A stretch of 64,000 nt of DNA from an uncultured beta proteobacterium (GCA_903845935.1 CAIMZI010000030.1:1-64000), one strand, 5' to 3'; positions 7,471 through 16,442 are shown, counted from the stretch's first letter. Made by a program: numbers and translations. The notes: a model not told the origin generated them from the sequence alone.

Positions 7471-9150
7471 GTGAATGAAGTGATTGGTTTGAATTCCTTG
7501 GCGCTCTATGCCGTGGGCAGTGCGGCCCTGTTTGTGGCCTTGTCCAAGGCCCGCTCGCGCCTGCAACTGTCGCAGGCCAAGCACCGCTCGCTGGCCGGTC
7601 ATCCGCGCATGGCACGTCGCATCGCATCGCTGTTGCCCAGCTACAGCTATGACGAAGACCAGGTGTTTGCCATCGACGGTGCTCCACCCGAGGTGGTCTC
7701 CAAGCGCCGCGCAGCCTTTGCCGCCCTGGTGTCCGGCTGCCAGCAGCGTTACCCCAAGAGCCTGGCGGCCAGTGCCGAGGCGGCGCAAACGCTGTCGGAC
7801 CTGCAATTTGTCAGCGCCTACCGCGTGCCGTTCCAGTTCCGCAAGCTGGCAGCGCAGGGACTCAAGGTAGGCTCGTTTGTGCAAAGCACCTCTGGTGTCA
7901 CGGTGACCGATCTGGACGGCAATGTCTTTTTTGATCTGACCGGCTCCTACGGCGTCAATCTGTTTGGCAACGACTTCTACAAACACAGCATGGCCGAGGG
8001 CGCGGCCCTGGTGCAGGAACTCGGTCCGGTGCTGGGCGCCTACCATCCCGTCATGCTGGATAACCTGAAGCGCATCAAGCAGATCAGCGGCATGGAGGAG
8101 GTGTCGTTTCACATGTCGGGCACCGAGGCCGTGATGCAAGCCGTGCGCCTGGCGCGCTACCACACAGGGCGCAACAAGCTGGTGCGCTTTTGCGGTTCCT
8201 ACCACGGCTGGTGGGGCGATGTGCAGCCTGGCATTGGCAACCCCATTCATGCCCGCGACACCCTTAATCTGACCGAGATGGGAGAGGCTACCCTGAAGGT
8301 GTTGCGCAGCCGCCGTGATATTGCCTGCGTGCTGATCAACCCGCTGCAGGCCCTGCATCCGAATGCCGCTGCACCCAGCGACGGCGCCATGCTGGACAGT
8401 TCGCGCAAGGCACACTTTGACCGCCCGGCCTATACCGCCTGGCTGCAAGAGTTGCGCCGCATTTGCGATGAGCGCTGTATCGCGTTGATATTTGATGAGG
8501 TGTTCATGGGCTTCAGGCTGGCCAAGGGCGGTGCGCAGGAATACTTTGGCGTGCGCGCCGATCTGGTCACCTATGGCAAGACCCTGGGCGGCGGCCTGCC
8601 GATCGGTGTGGTTTGCGGCAAGCGCGCTTGGATGCGGCGCTTTCGCGAGGGCAGCCCGGCCGATATTTGCTTTGCCCGTGGCACCTTCAATTCGCACCCC
8701 TATGTGATGGGTGCCATGAACGTGTTTTTGCGCCGTCTGGAAGATGCCGATATTGCCGCCCTCTACGCCAATCTGGATGAAACCTGGAATGCGCGCGCTG
8801 CCTTGATGAACAGTCGTTTGACCGAGGCCGGAGTGCCGCTGCAGGTGGCGCACATGTCCTCGGTCTGGACCGTGCTCTACACCCAGCCGGCCAGCTTCAA
8901 TTGGTTGTTCCAGCATTACTTGCGGCGCGAGGGCGTGGCCCTGAGCTGGGTTGGCTCGGCCCGTTTGATTTGGAGCCTGGCATTTAGCGATGCCGAGTTT
9001 GAGCAGGTGGTTCAATGCTTTGTGCGCGCCGGTCTGGCCATGCAGGCCGATGGCTGGTGGTGGACCGATGGACTGGTCACCAACAAGACCATCAAGCGTC
9101 GCCTGCTGCGTGAGATGCTGGCGGCCAAGTTCCAAGGTGTGGAAAAGTAG
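7471..9150 (+). CDS. Class III aminotransferase with N-terminal membrane segment
   Basis: A 559-aa PLP enzyme with fold-type I class III motifs: FHMSGTEAVMQAVRLAR, FCGSYHGWWGD, LIFDEVFMGFRL and YGKTLGGGLPIGV, where the Lys should bind PLP. It resembles glutamate-1-semialdehyde aminotransferase-like proteins but is about 130 aa longer. The extra N-terminus starts with a likely membrane helix (LALYAVGSAALFVALSKARS), which would tether it to the membrane. GTG at 7471 follows GGAAGG at good spacing. The divergent neighbour is a PSD-family decarboxylase, so a lipid head-group or amino-alcohol substrate is a reasonable guess, but the substrate is not readable. A strong terminator follows. Confidence 0.7.
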   Translation: MNEVIGLNSLALYAVGSAALFVALSKARSRLQLSQAKHRSLAGHPRMARRIASLLPSYSYDEDQVFAIDGAPPEVVSKRRAAFAALVSGCQQRYPKSLAASAEAAQTLSDLQFVSAYRVPFQFRKLAAQGLKVGSFVQSTSGVTVTDLDGNVFFDLTGSYGVNLFGNDFYKHSMAEGAALVQELGPVLGAYHPVMLDNLKRIKQISGMEEVSFHMSGTEAVMQAVRLARYHTGRNKLVRFCGSYHGWWGDVQPGIGNPIHARDTLNLTEMGEATLKVLRSRRDIACVLINPLQALHPNAAAPSDGAMLDSSRKAHFDRPAYTAWLQELRRICDERCIALIFDEVFMGFRLAKGGAQEYFGVRADLVTYGKTLGGGLPIGVVCGKRAWMRRFREGSPADICFARGTFNSHPYVMGAMNVFLRRLEDADIAALYANLDETWNARAALMNSRLTEAGVPLQVAHMSSVWTVLYTQPASFNWLFQHYLRREGVALSWVGSARLIWSLAFSDAEFEQVVQCFVRAGLAMQADGWWWTDGLVTNKTIKRRLLREMLAAKFQGVEK

Positions 9151-9167
9151 GGAAGTCGATTGCATAA

Positions 9168-9194
9168 AAAAGGGGCGCATCAAGCGCCCCTTTT
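9168..9194. terminator. Bidirectional intrinsic terminator
   Basis: A perfect 11-bp stem, AAAAGGGGCGC / GCGCCCCTTTT, with loop ATCAA. The A and T runs at both ends would terminate the aminotransferase (plus) and the convergent membrane gene (minus). Confidence 0.9.
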
Positions 9195-9209
9195 GTTTGG
9201 AGCGGTAAC

Positions 9210-9821
9210 TTAAGCCACCGGACCCAGGGTGCCGCGCTGTTCAATCAGCTCGCCGCGCATCAAGGCCAGCGGGGCCTTGTGGTAGAGGTAAATGTCGTGG
9301 AACGGGTCGGTCAGGATCTTGGTCATCCACACCAGGCCGTCCAGCACACCCTTGATAAAGAACAGGTGCACGGTGCGGAACAGCAGGCCGCCAATGCCAA
9401 TGTAGAGCCACAGCATGCCGGTGTGGCGCGCAAAGCCTTCCAGGCCAGTGGCGGGCTCAAACAAGCCGACCATGGTCGGGTCAATCCACAGCGCCACCGG
9501 TGCGCCGGCCCAGATGGTCAGCAGCACTATCTTGCGGCGCAGGTTGTAGCCGACCTTGATCTCTTCCTTGGTTTCCTGCGTGGCCTGGTTCACTTCGTCG
9601 TAACCCAGGGGTTCGAAGAAAAAATGCCCCGATTGGCGCGTGGTCATGGACACCAGCCAGGCCAGCAGCGCAGCGGCTGCCGGGTCCTTGAACAGCAAGG
9701 CATAGGCCACCACAAAACTGATCGCGCTGATCAGATGCAGGGTTTGGTTGATGCGGCTGTGGTGGTAGTAGCGGTGATCGTCCCAACGCTGGATTTTGAG
9801 CTGTTTAAAAAATTCGTTCAT
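9210..9821 (-). CDS. Mpo1/DUF962-like membrane protein, paralogue 1
   Basis: A 203-aa protein with about four membrane helices. The segment YYHHSRINQTLHLI (His, Asn and His spaced as in DUF962/Mpo1 proteins) and GHFFFEPLGYDEV (GH-FF-E) suggest the Mpo1-like family. Its yeast member is an iron dioxygenase that shortens 2-hydroxy fatty acids at the ER membrane. A clear paralogue lies at 46564-47169, sharing WDDHRYYH, INQTLHLISA, LLFRTVHLFFI and an ALMRG tail. A Pho-type box precedes both. I infer a role in lipid change under phosphate starvation; the family match is by eye and the enzymatic function is unproven. Confidence 0.55.
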   Translation of the reverse strand: MNEFFKQLKIQRWDDHRYYHHSRINQTLHLISAISFVVAYALLFKDPAAAALLAWLVSMTTRQSGHFFFEPLGYDEVNQATQETKEEIKVGYNLRRKIVLLTIWAGAPVALWIDPTMVGLFEPATGLEGFARHTGMLWLYIGIGGLLFRTVHLFFIKGVLDGLVWMTKILTDPFHDIYLYHKAPLALMRGELIEQRGTLGPVA

Positions 9822-9883
9822 GCAAAAATTCTCCTAGTGGAAGGATGCTAAAAGTATTTGATGGCAAACGCGTGACAAGGCCT

Positions 9884-9901
9884 GTGACGCTTTGGTGAAT
9901 T
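9884..9901 (-). promoter_or_regulatory. Pho-like box upstream of Mpo1-like paralogue 1
   Basis: Minus strand AATTCAC-CAAA-GCGTCAC, period 11. A further TTGTCAC-like half site (around 9873) follows 12 bp on. The same arrangement occurs before paralogue 2. The first half is weak against CTGTCAT. Confidence 0.5.
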
Positions 9902-9916
9902 GCAACAGGGGCCGGT

Positions 9917-11239
9917 TCACCGACCAATGGCTAGATACTCAATGCCCAGGCTGCGCACCCATTTCGGGTCGTAGAGGTTGCGGCCGTCAAAAATCACCGG
10001 GCTCTTGAGGCTGGACTTGATCGCGTCAAAATCAGGGCTGCGAAATTCCTTCCACTCGGTCACGATGAGTAGCGCATCGGCGCCCGCCAGGGCCGCAGTC
10101 TGCGAGTCGGCAAAGGAGACGCCTTGCTGACCCTGTAGCAGGGCTTGCGCATGGCTGCCGGCCACCGGGTCGTAGGCGCTCACCGTAGCCCCGGCATCCA
10201 GCAGGTCATGGATCACGGTCAGGCTGCTGGCCTCGCGCATATCGTCGGTATTGGCCTTGAAGGCCAGGCCCCAGAGTGCAAAATGTTTGCCCGTCAAGTC
10301 ATTGCCAAAGCGCGCCTTGACCTTGTCGCCCAGCACATGTTTTTGCTGCTGGTTGGCCGCTTCTACGGCCAACAGCACCTTGAGTTCCATGCCGCCATCC
10401 ACCGCAGCGGTCTTGATCAGCGCCTTCACATCCTTGGGAAAGCAGGAGCCGCCATAGCCGGCACCGGCATACAGAAAGTCGTAACCAATGCGCGGGTCGC
10501 TGCCTATGCCCTTGCGCACCTGTTCAATGTCGGCGCCTAGCTTTTCGGCCAGATTGGCCAGCTCATTCATGAAGCTGATGCGGGTGGCCAGCATGGCATT
10601 GGCTGCGTACTTGGTGAGTTCGGCGCTGCGGATGTCCATCACGATCAGGCGTTCGTGGTGGCGCTGAAACGGCGCATACAGTGCGCGCATATTCAGAGCC
10701 GCCTGTTCGTTGTCACAGCCCAGCACAATGCGGCCCGGGCGCATAAAGTCTTCTATGGCCGCACCTTCCTTCAGGAACTCGGGGTTGGAGACCACCGCGA
10801 ACGGCGTGTCCACGCCGCGCGCTGCCAGTTCCTCGGCAATGGCTGCACGCACCTTGTCGGCGGTTCCCACCGGTACCGTGCTCTTGTCCACCACCACCTT
10901 GTAGTCGCTCATATGGCGGCCGATGGCGCGGGCGGCCGCCACCACGTATTGCAGGTCGGCACTGCCGTCCTCGCCCGGGGGGGTGCCCACAGCAATAAAC
11001 TGGATGGTGCCAAAGCGGGTGGCAGCTTCAATATCGTCGGTAAAGTGCAGGCGCCCGGCCTTCACATTGCGCGCCACCATCTCGTCCAGACCGGGTTCCC
11101 AGATCGGCAGCACGCCTTGCTTGAGGGCGGCAATCTTGGCCTTGTCGGTGTCAAAGCAGATAACGTCATTGCCGACTTCTGACAAGCAGGTGCCGGTCAC
11201 CAGGCCCACATAGCCGGTGCCGATTACAGTGATTTTCAT
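9917..11239 (-). CDS. ugd: UDP-glucose 6-dehydrogenase
   Basis: A 440-aa enzyme oxidising UDP-glucose to UDP-glucuronate with two NAD+. Visible are the N-terminal Rossmann motif [10 protein letters not shown], the central [12 protein letters not shown], the catalytic loop [13 protein letters not shown] holding the active Cys and Lys, and the C-terminal [15 protein letters not shown]. Full length for the family. A three-part Pho repeat lies 34 bp upstream. With the Pho-controlled glycosyltransferase at 5321 this suggests UDP-GlcA supply for glucuronosyl-diacylglycerol, though exopolysaccharide precursor supply is an equally standard role. Confidence 0.93.
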   Translation of the reverse strand: MKITVIGTGYVGLVTGTCLSEVGNDVICFDTDKAKIAALKQGVLPIWEPGLDEMVARNVKAGRLHFTDDIEAATRFGTIQFIAVGTPPGEDGSADLQYVVAAARAIGRHMSDYKVVVDKSTVPVGTADKVRAAIAEELAARGVDTPFAVVSNPEFLKEGAAIEDFMRPGRIVLGCDNEQAALNMRALYAPFQRHHERLIVMDIRSAELTKYAANAMLATRISFMNELANLAEKLGADIEQVRKGIGSDPRIGYDFLYAGAGYGGSCFPKDVKALIKTAAVDGGMELKVLLAVEAANQQQKHVLGDKVKARFGNDLTGKHFALWGLAFKANTDDMREASSLTVIHDLLDAGATVSAYDPVAGSHAQALLQGQQGVSFADSQTAALAGADALLIVTEWKEFRSPDFDAIKSSLKSPVIFDGRNLYDPKWVRSLGIEYLAIGR

Positions 11240-11272
11240 AGGGGTTCAGCAGCGTGTGAAAAATGCAATGTT

Positions 11273-11301
11273 CTGACAAAACCGTGAAACCCTGATGACT
11301 A
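11273..11301 (-). promoter_or_regulatory. Tandem Pho boxes (three 11-bp repeats) upstream of ugd
   Basis: On the minus strand three 7-mers follow each other at exact 11-bp steps: TAGTCAT, GTTTCAC and TTGTCAG, with 4-nt spacers CAGG and GGTT. Three half sites in register are hard to explain by chance. They sit 34 bp before the ugd ATG. Confidence 0.8.
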
Positions 11302-11329
11302 TTTCATGTCGTTTTTTTTGCGATGGCCC

Positions 11330-11989
11330 TTACTCCAGCAAGGCTACGGACGCACCCTGTTTGGCATCGCGCGCAATGGCCGCTGCGGTCAATCCACGGT
11401 TGTCTTTCTGGCCCTTGTCGGCACCCTGGTCCAGCAGGAATTGCACCATCTTGTCCTGCCCCGAGCCGGCCGCCCACATCAGCAGCGTGAGCTGGTTGTC
11501 CAGCAACGCATTGACCTTGACGCCGCCAGCCAGCAGGGCTTGCATGCACGGTATGCAGCCGTTGCCTGCCACATAGGTGGCAGCAGTCTTTTTCACCCGG
11601 TCCAGCGCATCGGTTTGGGCGCCGGCGGCCAGTAGTTTTTTGATCATCTCCGCATTGGCCACAAAGCAGGCGCCCATCAGCGGCGTGACTTCCGAAATAT
11701 TGGCCTGGTTGGGGTCGGCACCCGCCGCCAGCAGCACATCAACCAGGGCCGCGTTGTCCTTGCCTGCGGCCATATTCAGGGGCGTGTTGCCCAGGCGGTC
11801 ACGCGAATTCACGGCCGCACCTTCGCGCAGTAACTGGGCCACGCGCTCTACTTTGCCGGCCTTGGCCGCCAGCACATATTGGCCGTTGCGGTTGATCTGG
11901 TCCGCGCCCATTTGCGCGCTGGCCATGCTGCTGGTAACAAGCACGGCGCACAGCACCAAAGCTTGGTGAAAAGTTCGCGAAAAATGCAC
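11330..11989 (-). CDS. Exported ankyrin-repeat protein
   Basis: A 219-aa protein with a signal-like N-terminus (ALVLCAVLVTSSMASAQ) followed by five or so ankyrin repeats, e.g. GNTPLNMAAGKDNAALVDVL, VTPLMGACFVANAEMIKKL and LTLLMWAAGSGQDKMVQFL. Ankyrin proteins bind other proteins; partner unknown. The GTG at 11989 has TTGGAG six bases before it and places the signal peptide at the N-terminus, so it is better than the longer frame reaching 12109. It is divergent from the PQQ dehydrogenase. Confidence 0.75.
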   Translation of the reverse strand: MHFSRTFHQALVLCAVLVTSSMASAQMGADQINRNGQYVLAAKAGKVERVAQLLREGAAVNSRDRLGNTPLNMAAGKDNAALVDVLLAAGADPNQANISEVTPLMGACFVANAEMIKKLLAAGAQTDALDRVKKTAATYVAGNGCIPCMQALLAGGVKVNALLDNQLTLLMWAAGSGQDKMVQFLLDQGADKGQKDNRGLTAAAIARDAKQGASVALLE

Positions 11990-12079
11990 TGAAAACTCCA
12001 AAAGTTGAGGGCAAGGAGGCGAATATATACGCCCCTTTTTTTTGCGGTGATGGCCCCCGGGGAATGTCCTTTTCTGTAT

Positions 12080-12092
12080 CCCGGATAACGGG
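12080..12092. promoter_or_regulatory. Short inverted repeat in front of the PQQ dehydrogenase
   Basis: CCCG-GATAA-CGGG lies in the 230-bp divergent region between the ankyrin gene and the PQQ dehydrogenase. A possible operator, but very short; no Pho box is seen here. Confidence 0.25.
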
Positions 12093-12219
12093 TAAGTCCC
12101 TATAGGCATACATCCCTGGGTAGTAGAAAAATGCCGATCCTCTGGGTTGTATTTTTATCAAAAAAATTACCACTTGGAGTCCAGGAAGACTACTCAAATC
12201 AACGAGAGAGAAACCGAAT

Positions 12220-13947
12220 ATGAATATCCCTTATAGAAAAGTCCTAGCCCTCACGACCATGGCGCTCAGCACCTTGGCGGGACTGGCTTCAGCGCAAGAA
12301 ATTCAAGGCCAAAATGAAGTCGGCAGCGGTGCCAGCACCCTGGCCAAAGGCATCAATGTGTCGCAGTCCCAACTCGATAAAGCCGGTGCGCAAGACAAAG
12401 ACTGGCTGCACACCAACGGCAATTACGCGCAAACGCGCTTCTACCCCGGCAAGCAGATCAACACCGGCAACGTCAAGAATCTCAAGCCCAAATTCACCTT
12501 CCAGACCGAAGTGCTGGAGTCGATGGAAACAGCGCCCATCGTGGTCGATGGCGTGATGTACATGACCACCTCGTACAACCATGTGTACGCGCTGGACGCG
12601 GTGACCGGCAAAGAGTTCTGGCACTACAAACACAAGATGGGCCCTATCACCACCTTCTGCTGCGGACCCAACAACCGTGGTGTGGCGGTAGAGGGCGGCA
12701 GGCTGTTCATGGGCACCCTGGATTCGCGTCTGGTCTCTCTGGATGCCAAGACCGGCAAGGTGCTGTGGAACATTGAAATCGCCGATCCTGAAAAAGGCTA
12801 TAGCGAGACCATGGCCCCCACCGTCGTGGGTGGCAAGGTGCTGATAGGCACCAACGGCGGCGAGTACGGCATACGTGGCTTCGTCAAAGCCTTTGATGCG
12901 GCCAACGGCAATCTGCTCTGGACCTTCAACACCATCCCCGAAAAGGGCAGCGAAGGCGTCTGGGCCGTCAACGACGCCACCGGGCGCGACATGCACCGCA
13001 ACATTGCCGCCGAGAAGGCGCAACTGGCGCGCGATGGCTCGTTCTACCAAACCCTGGGCGGCGGTGTCTGGATGAACCCGGCCGTGGACCTGAAGTCCAA
13101 CACCATCTTCTTTGTGGTGGGCAACCCCTCGCCCGACTTGTATGGTGCCGAGCGTCCTGGCGACAACCTGTACACCGACTCCCTGGTGGCGGTGGATCTG
13201 AACACCGGTGCCTACAAATGGCACTTCCAGTACATCGCCCACGATGTCTGGGATCTGGATGCGGTCAGCCCCCCTATTCTGGTGGACGTCAAAGACAAGT
13301 CCGGCAAGATGGTTCCCGGCGTAATCCATGGCGGCAAGACCGGCCATGTCTACGTGCATAACCGCGAAAACGGCGAACTGATCCGCTTCTCCGAAGCCAT
13401 GATTCCGCAGGAGAACATGTGGGTGCTGCCCACCGCGGACGGCGCACGCATGTTGCCCGGTGCCAATGGCGGCGTCGAATGGTCGCCCATGGCCGTCAAC
13501 CCGGACCTGCATCTGAGCTACGCACTCAACCTGCACCAGCCCATGACCTACCACGTGGAAACCGCCAAGTACCCGGGCGGCAAGCTGTGGCTGGGCGGCG
13601 CCTTCAAGGTGGTGGAGGGTGAGAAACAATGGGGCCGTCTATCGGCAGTGGACTATGACACCGGCAAGGTGGCCTGGAAGTTCGACACCGAGCAGCCTTT
13701 GATTGGTGGCGCACTGGCAACCGCTGGCGGTCTGGTGTTCTACGGCGAAGGCAATGGCCTGTTCCGTGCGCTGGATGCCAAGAGCGGCGAACTGCTGTGG
13801 GAATACAACTGTGGCGCCGGCGCCAATGCCATGCCGGTGTCTTACACCGTGCTGGGCAAACAGTACGTGGCGATGGGCTGCGGTGGTAACAACCAGCTGG
13901 ACTTCCGTCGCGGCAATTCCATGGTGGTGTACGCACTCGACAAGTAA
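12220..13947 (+). CDS. PQQ-dependent alcohol dehydrogenase, lanthanide-type active site
   Basis: A 575-aa periplasmic quinoprotein with signal peptide ([15 protein letters not shown]), repeated beta-propeller blades ([37 protein letters not shown]) and the adjacent-Cys disulphide FCCGPNN at residues 147-148 beside PQQ. The catalytic Asp345 lies in [10 protein letters not shown] with a second Asp two residues on (347). That second Asp marks lanthanide-dependent enzymes such as XoxF and PedH; calcium enzymes have Ala or Ser there. It would oxidise alcohols and pass electrons to the cytochrome c encoded just downstream. The substrate is unknown, and length is near the 570-600 aa norm. Confidence 0.88.
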   Translation: MNIPYRKVLALTTMALSTLAGLASAQEIQGQNEVGSGASTLAKGINVSQSQLDKAGAQDKDWLHTNGNYAQTRFYPGKQINTGNVKNLKPKFTFQTEVLESMETAPIVVDGVMYMTTSYNHVYALDAVTGKEFWHYKHKMGPITTFCCGPNNRGVAVEGGRLFMGTLDSRLVSLDAKTGKVLWNIEIADPEKGYSETMAPTVVGGKVLIGTNGGEYGIRGFVKAFDAANGNLLWTFNTIPEKGSEGVWAVNDATGRDMHRNIAAEKAQLARDGSFYQTLGGGVWMNPAVDLKSNTIFFVVGNPSPDLYGAERPGDNLYTDSLVAVDLNTGAYKWHFQYIAHDVWDLDAVSPPILVDVKDKSGKMVPGVIHGGKTGHVYVHNRENGELIRFSEAMIPQENMWVLPTADGARMLPGANGGVEWSPMAVNPDLHLSYALNLHQPMTYHVETAKYPGGKLWLGGAFKVVEGEKQWGRLSAVDYDTGKVAWKFDTEQPLIGGALATAGGLVFYGEGNGLFRALDAKSGELLWEYNCGAGANAMPVSYTVLGKQYVAMGCGGNNQLDFRRGNSMVVYALDK

Positions 13948-13990
13948 GGTCAATGCGTCGTCTCTGACGCAATTCTCTTGATTGCAATCC

Positions 13991-14021
13991 AATGGCGGAC
14001 CCCTGAGGGGCCGCCATTTTT
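13991..14021 (+). terminator. Terminator after the PQQ dehydrogenase
   Basis: AATGGCGG pairs with CCGCCATT, with inner pairing of CCCCT and AGGGG, followed by TTTTTCAT. It lies between the dehydrogenase stop and the cytochrome gene, so the two may be only partly co-transcribed. Confidence 0.7.
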
Positions 14022-14040
14022 CATATTCCTTTTGAATCCC

Positions 14041-14628
14041 ATGAAGACCTATCCATTCCTGCTGTCCCTGGCTATTAGCTGCTTGCTGTGGGCTCCTTCA
14101 TCCGGCATGGCGCAGGACATTGCAGCGGGCAAGGCCAAGGCTGCGGTGTGCGCCGCCTGCCACGGCGAAGATGGCAATGCCGTGTTGCCCATTTACCCCA
14201 ACCTGGCCGGCCAAAGCTGGCGCTACCTCTACATCCAGCTCAAGGACTTCAAGGAAGGTCGCCGACACAACGCCATCATGTCCCCCCTGGCGGCGACGCT
14301 GAGCCGTGAAGACATGATCAACATTGCCAATTACTTTGCCGGGCAGACCGTCACGGCCAATCCCTACGTTCCCAACGAAACCAAGGTGCAATTGGGCAAG
14401 GCCAAGGCCGATGAAACGCTGTGCGCCATGTGCCACCTGGGCGGCTTCTCGGGCCAGAACGAGATCCCACGCGTGGCCGGGCAACAGTACGACTACGTCA
14501 TGGAGCAACTGCGCAACTTCAAGTCGCGTACCCGCACCAATGACGCCGGCAACATGACCAGCGTCGCCCAGACGCTGAGCGAAACCGACATGGACAACCT
14601 GGCTAACTACATCGTCAGCCTGCGCTAA
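14041..14628 (+). CDS. Dihaem cytochrome c (c4-like)
   Basis: A 195-aa exported protein (signal LLSLAISCLLWAPSSGMAQ) with two haem c sites, CAACHGEDG and CAMCHLGGF, in two similar cytochrome domains, each with a distal Met candidate (IMSPLA and NMTSVA). This is the cytochrome c4 plan. As the next gene after the PQQ dehydrogenase it is the obvious electron acceptor, linking alcohol oxidation to the terminal oxidase. The ATG at 14041 is chosen because the signal peptide follows directly. Confidence 0.88.
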   Translation: MKTYPFLLSLAISCLLWAPSSGMAQDIAAGKAKAAVCAACHGEDGNAVLPIYPNLAGQSWRYLYIQLKDFKEGRRHNAIMSPLAATLSREDMINIANYFAGQTVTANPYVPNETKVQLGKAKADETLCAMCHLGGFSGQNEIPRVAGQQYDYVMEQLRNFKSRTRTNDAGNMTSVAQTLSETDMDNLANYIVSLR

Positions 14629-14844
14629 AGCGGTGCGGCTTGGGCATGTGGTCCTGTGGATCGCCACGGCGAACTTCAACTTGCAGGCTGACTATCGTCT
14701 TTCACTCGGCACCAGTGGGAGGCAGGTACGCCGCGACTGCGGCCTTTCAGGGCGAGCCGGCAATACCAGGAAATTTCTCCACAGCGGTCGCTGCCGAAGC
14801 GGGTCCAGTTAGGCAAACTCTCCCCGGAGAATCCAACCAATCCG

Positions 14845-15133
14845 TCAGTTACTGAAAAGTTCGGAGTGAGTTCCAGATCGTACGAAATTGATCGTATTTG
14901 CCTCAATCTGGTAAATCAATAAGAAATCACCACCGATGTGGCATTCCCTATGATCGGCCCACTCCCCTTTCAATGGGTGATCCAGCCATTCAGGGCCAAG
15001 TGGTGCTTCATTGGCGATCAACAACATCATGGCCTCTTTGAGCCGCACCAAGTCGAAACGCACGGAATGCGCAAGCGCTGCCAATCCCTCAGGAACGCCT
15101 TAGCGTAGTCGGCGGCGCGTGGCGGCACCGCAC
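14845..15133 (-). pseudogene. YafQ/RelE-type toxin, frameshifted
   Basis: The C-terminal two thirds reads well as a YafQ-family mRNA interferase (LKEAMMLLIANEAPLGPEW, DHPLKGEWADHRECHIGGDF and a GTHSELF end). The matching N-terminal part (RAADYAKAFLRDWQRL) lies in another frame directly upstream. One missing base around 15075-15080 would restore WQRL-x-HSVRFDLVRL. No good start codon exists for the downstream part alone (only TTG). So the toxin is broken, unless the base is a sequencing error. It follows the antitoxin remnant, the usual antitoxin-toxin order. Confidence 0.65.
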
Positions 15134-15135
15134 GT

Positions 15136-15290
15136 TTACTTGCCGCTGTTTTTTTCAAGATCTGCAAACAGTTCGTCAGCAGATGCAAAACGGGCGCGAC
15201 GTTTTGACATCATGGCACGCGACTCTTCCACGGCTGCAAGGGTTTCGGAGTTCGGCACCTTGAGTTCAAGGGGAAAATAATGTGATGTTC
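15136..15290 (-). pseudogene. RelB/DinJ-type antitoxin C-terminal remnant
   Basis: About 50 codons read FPLELKVPNSETLAAVEES, RAMMSKRRARFASADELF and ADLEKNSGK before a stop at 15136. This is the typical C-terminal half of a RelB/DinJ antitoxin, the part that wraps the toxin. The DNA-binding ribbon-helix-helix half is not found in frame. It sits directly before the broken toxin and ends against the ppk2 gene, so the module is a decayed relic. Confidence 0.55.
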
Positions 15291-15355
15291 AATACGGGTT
15301 CGCAGTGTTTCGGCGCGTCTGGCGGTAATGCCAGTCGGTAGCGCAATCGGAATCT

Positions 15356-16285
15356 TCAGTAGCGTTCTGGCACGTACATTTCGCCAGGCACAGGCAGGCG
15401 GGTGTAGTCCTCGTTGCGCACACGCTCTGGCAGCACCACGGGGTCGTGTTCCACCTCGGTGTAGGGAATCTGGTCCAGCAGATGCTGAATGCAGTTCAGG
15501 CGTGCCGTCTTCTTGTCCACCGCCTGCACCACCCACCAGGGCGCTTCCGGAATATGGGTGCGCTCCAGCATGATTTCCTTGGCCTTGGTGTACTCTTCCC
15601 AACGCACGCGCGATTCCAGGTCCATGGGGCTGAGCTTCCACTGCTTGAGCGGATCGTGGATGCGACCCAAAAAGCGCGAATGCTGCTCTTCGTCGGTGAT
15701 GGAGAACCAGTATTTGATGACCTGGATGCCGGAGCGCGCCAGCATCTTTTCAAACTCGGGCACGGTGCGGAAAAACTCTTCGTATTCGTCGTCCGAGCAA
15801 AAACCCATCACGCGCTCGACTCCGGCGCGGTTGTACCAGCTGCGATCAAACAGCACCATCTCACCGGCCGCCGGCAGGTGCGACACATAGCGCTGAAAGT
15901 ACCATTGCGTGCGTTCGCGGTCATTGGGGGCGGGCAGGGCGGCCACGCGGGCCACACGCGGGTTCAGGCGCTGGGTGATGCGCTTGATCACGCCGCCCTT
16001 GCCGGCGGCGTCGCGCCCTTCAAACAGAATCACCACCTTGTGCTTGCTGGCTACCACCCAGTCCTGCAGCTTGACCAGTTCGCCCTGCAGACGGAACAGT
16101 TCCCGGAAGTAGTTGCGCCTGGCCAAACGTTCCACTTCGCTGCGCGGTTTGCCGGTGGCTTCCAGCTCTTCCATATTGCGCTCTTCGAGTTCCATCTCCA
16201 GCTCCTCGTCGTAGCTGTCGAGCAGGTCTTCGCGCATGCGGCGCATCATTTCTTCTTGTTGCTGTCGTTCGGTATCAGTGGTCAT
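15356..16285 (-). CDS. ppk2: Polyphosphate kinase 2
   Basis: A 309-aa PPK2 with an acidic coiled N-terminus (EEMMRRMREDLLDSYDEELE), the Walker A loop FEGRDAAGKGG, and the downstream FDRSWYNRAGVE and WVVQAVDKKTARLN segments. PPK2 transfers phosphate between polyphosphate and nucleotides, usually favouring NDP or NMP phosphorylation from polyP. Length fits a one-domain class I enzyme. It links the window's phosphate theme to internal polyP stores, together with the CYTH-CHAD protein at 47648. No clear Pho box was seen upstream. Confidence 0.92.
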   Translation of the reverse strand: MTTDTERQQQEEMMRRMREDLLDSYDEELEMELEERNMEELEATGKPRSEVERLARRNYFRELFRLQGELVKLQDWVVASKHKVVILFEGRDAAGKGGVIKRITQRLNPRVARVAALPAPNDRERTQWYFQRYVSHLPAAGEMVLFDRSWYNRAGVERVMGFCSDDEYEEFFRTVPEFEKMLARSGIQVIKYWFSITDEEQHSRFLGRIHDPLKQWKLSPMDLESRVRWEEYTKAKEIMLERTHIPEAPWWVVQAVDKKTARLNCIQHLLDQIPYTEVEHDPVVLPERVRNEDYTRLPVPGEMYVPERY

Positions 16286-16442
16286 GGGTGGTGCCTATTT
16301 TTTGGGTTGCAGCATGGTATTCAAGCATGCTGAATGAGTATTTCAAAATTATGACAAATCACTTGCGCTATCGTCGTGTACCCATTCTGGGTAAAAGTTT
16401 TTGGTGCTCCATTCCATGAACACTGGCTTGTCGACGCAGGGC

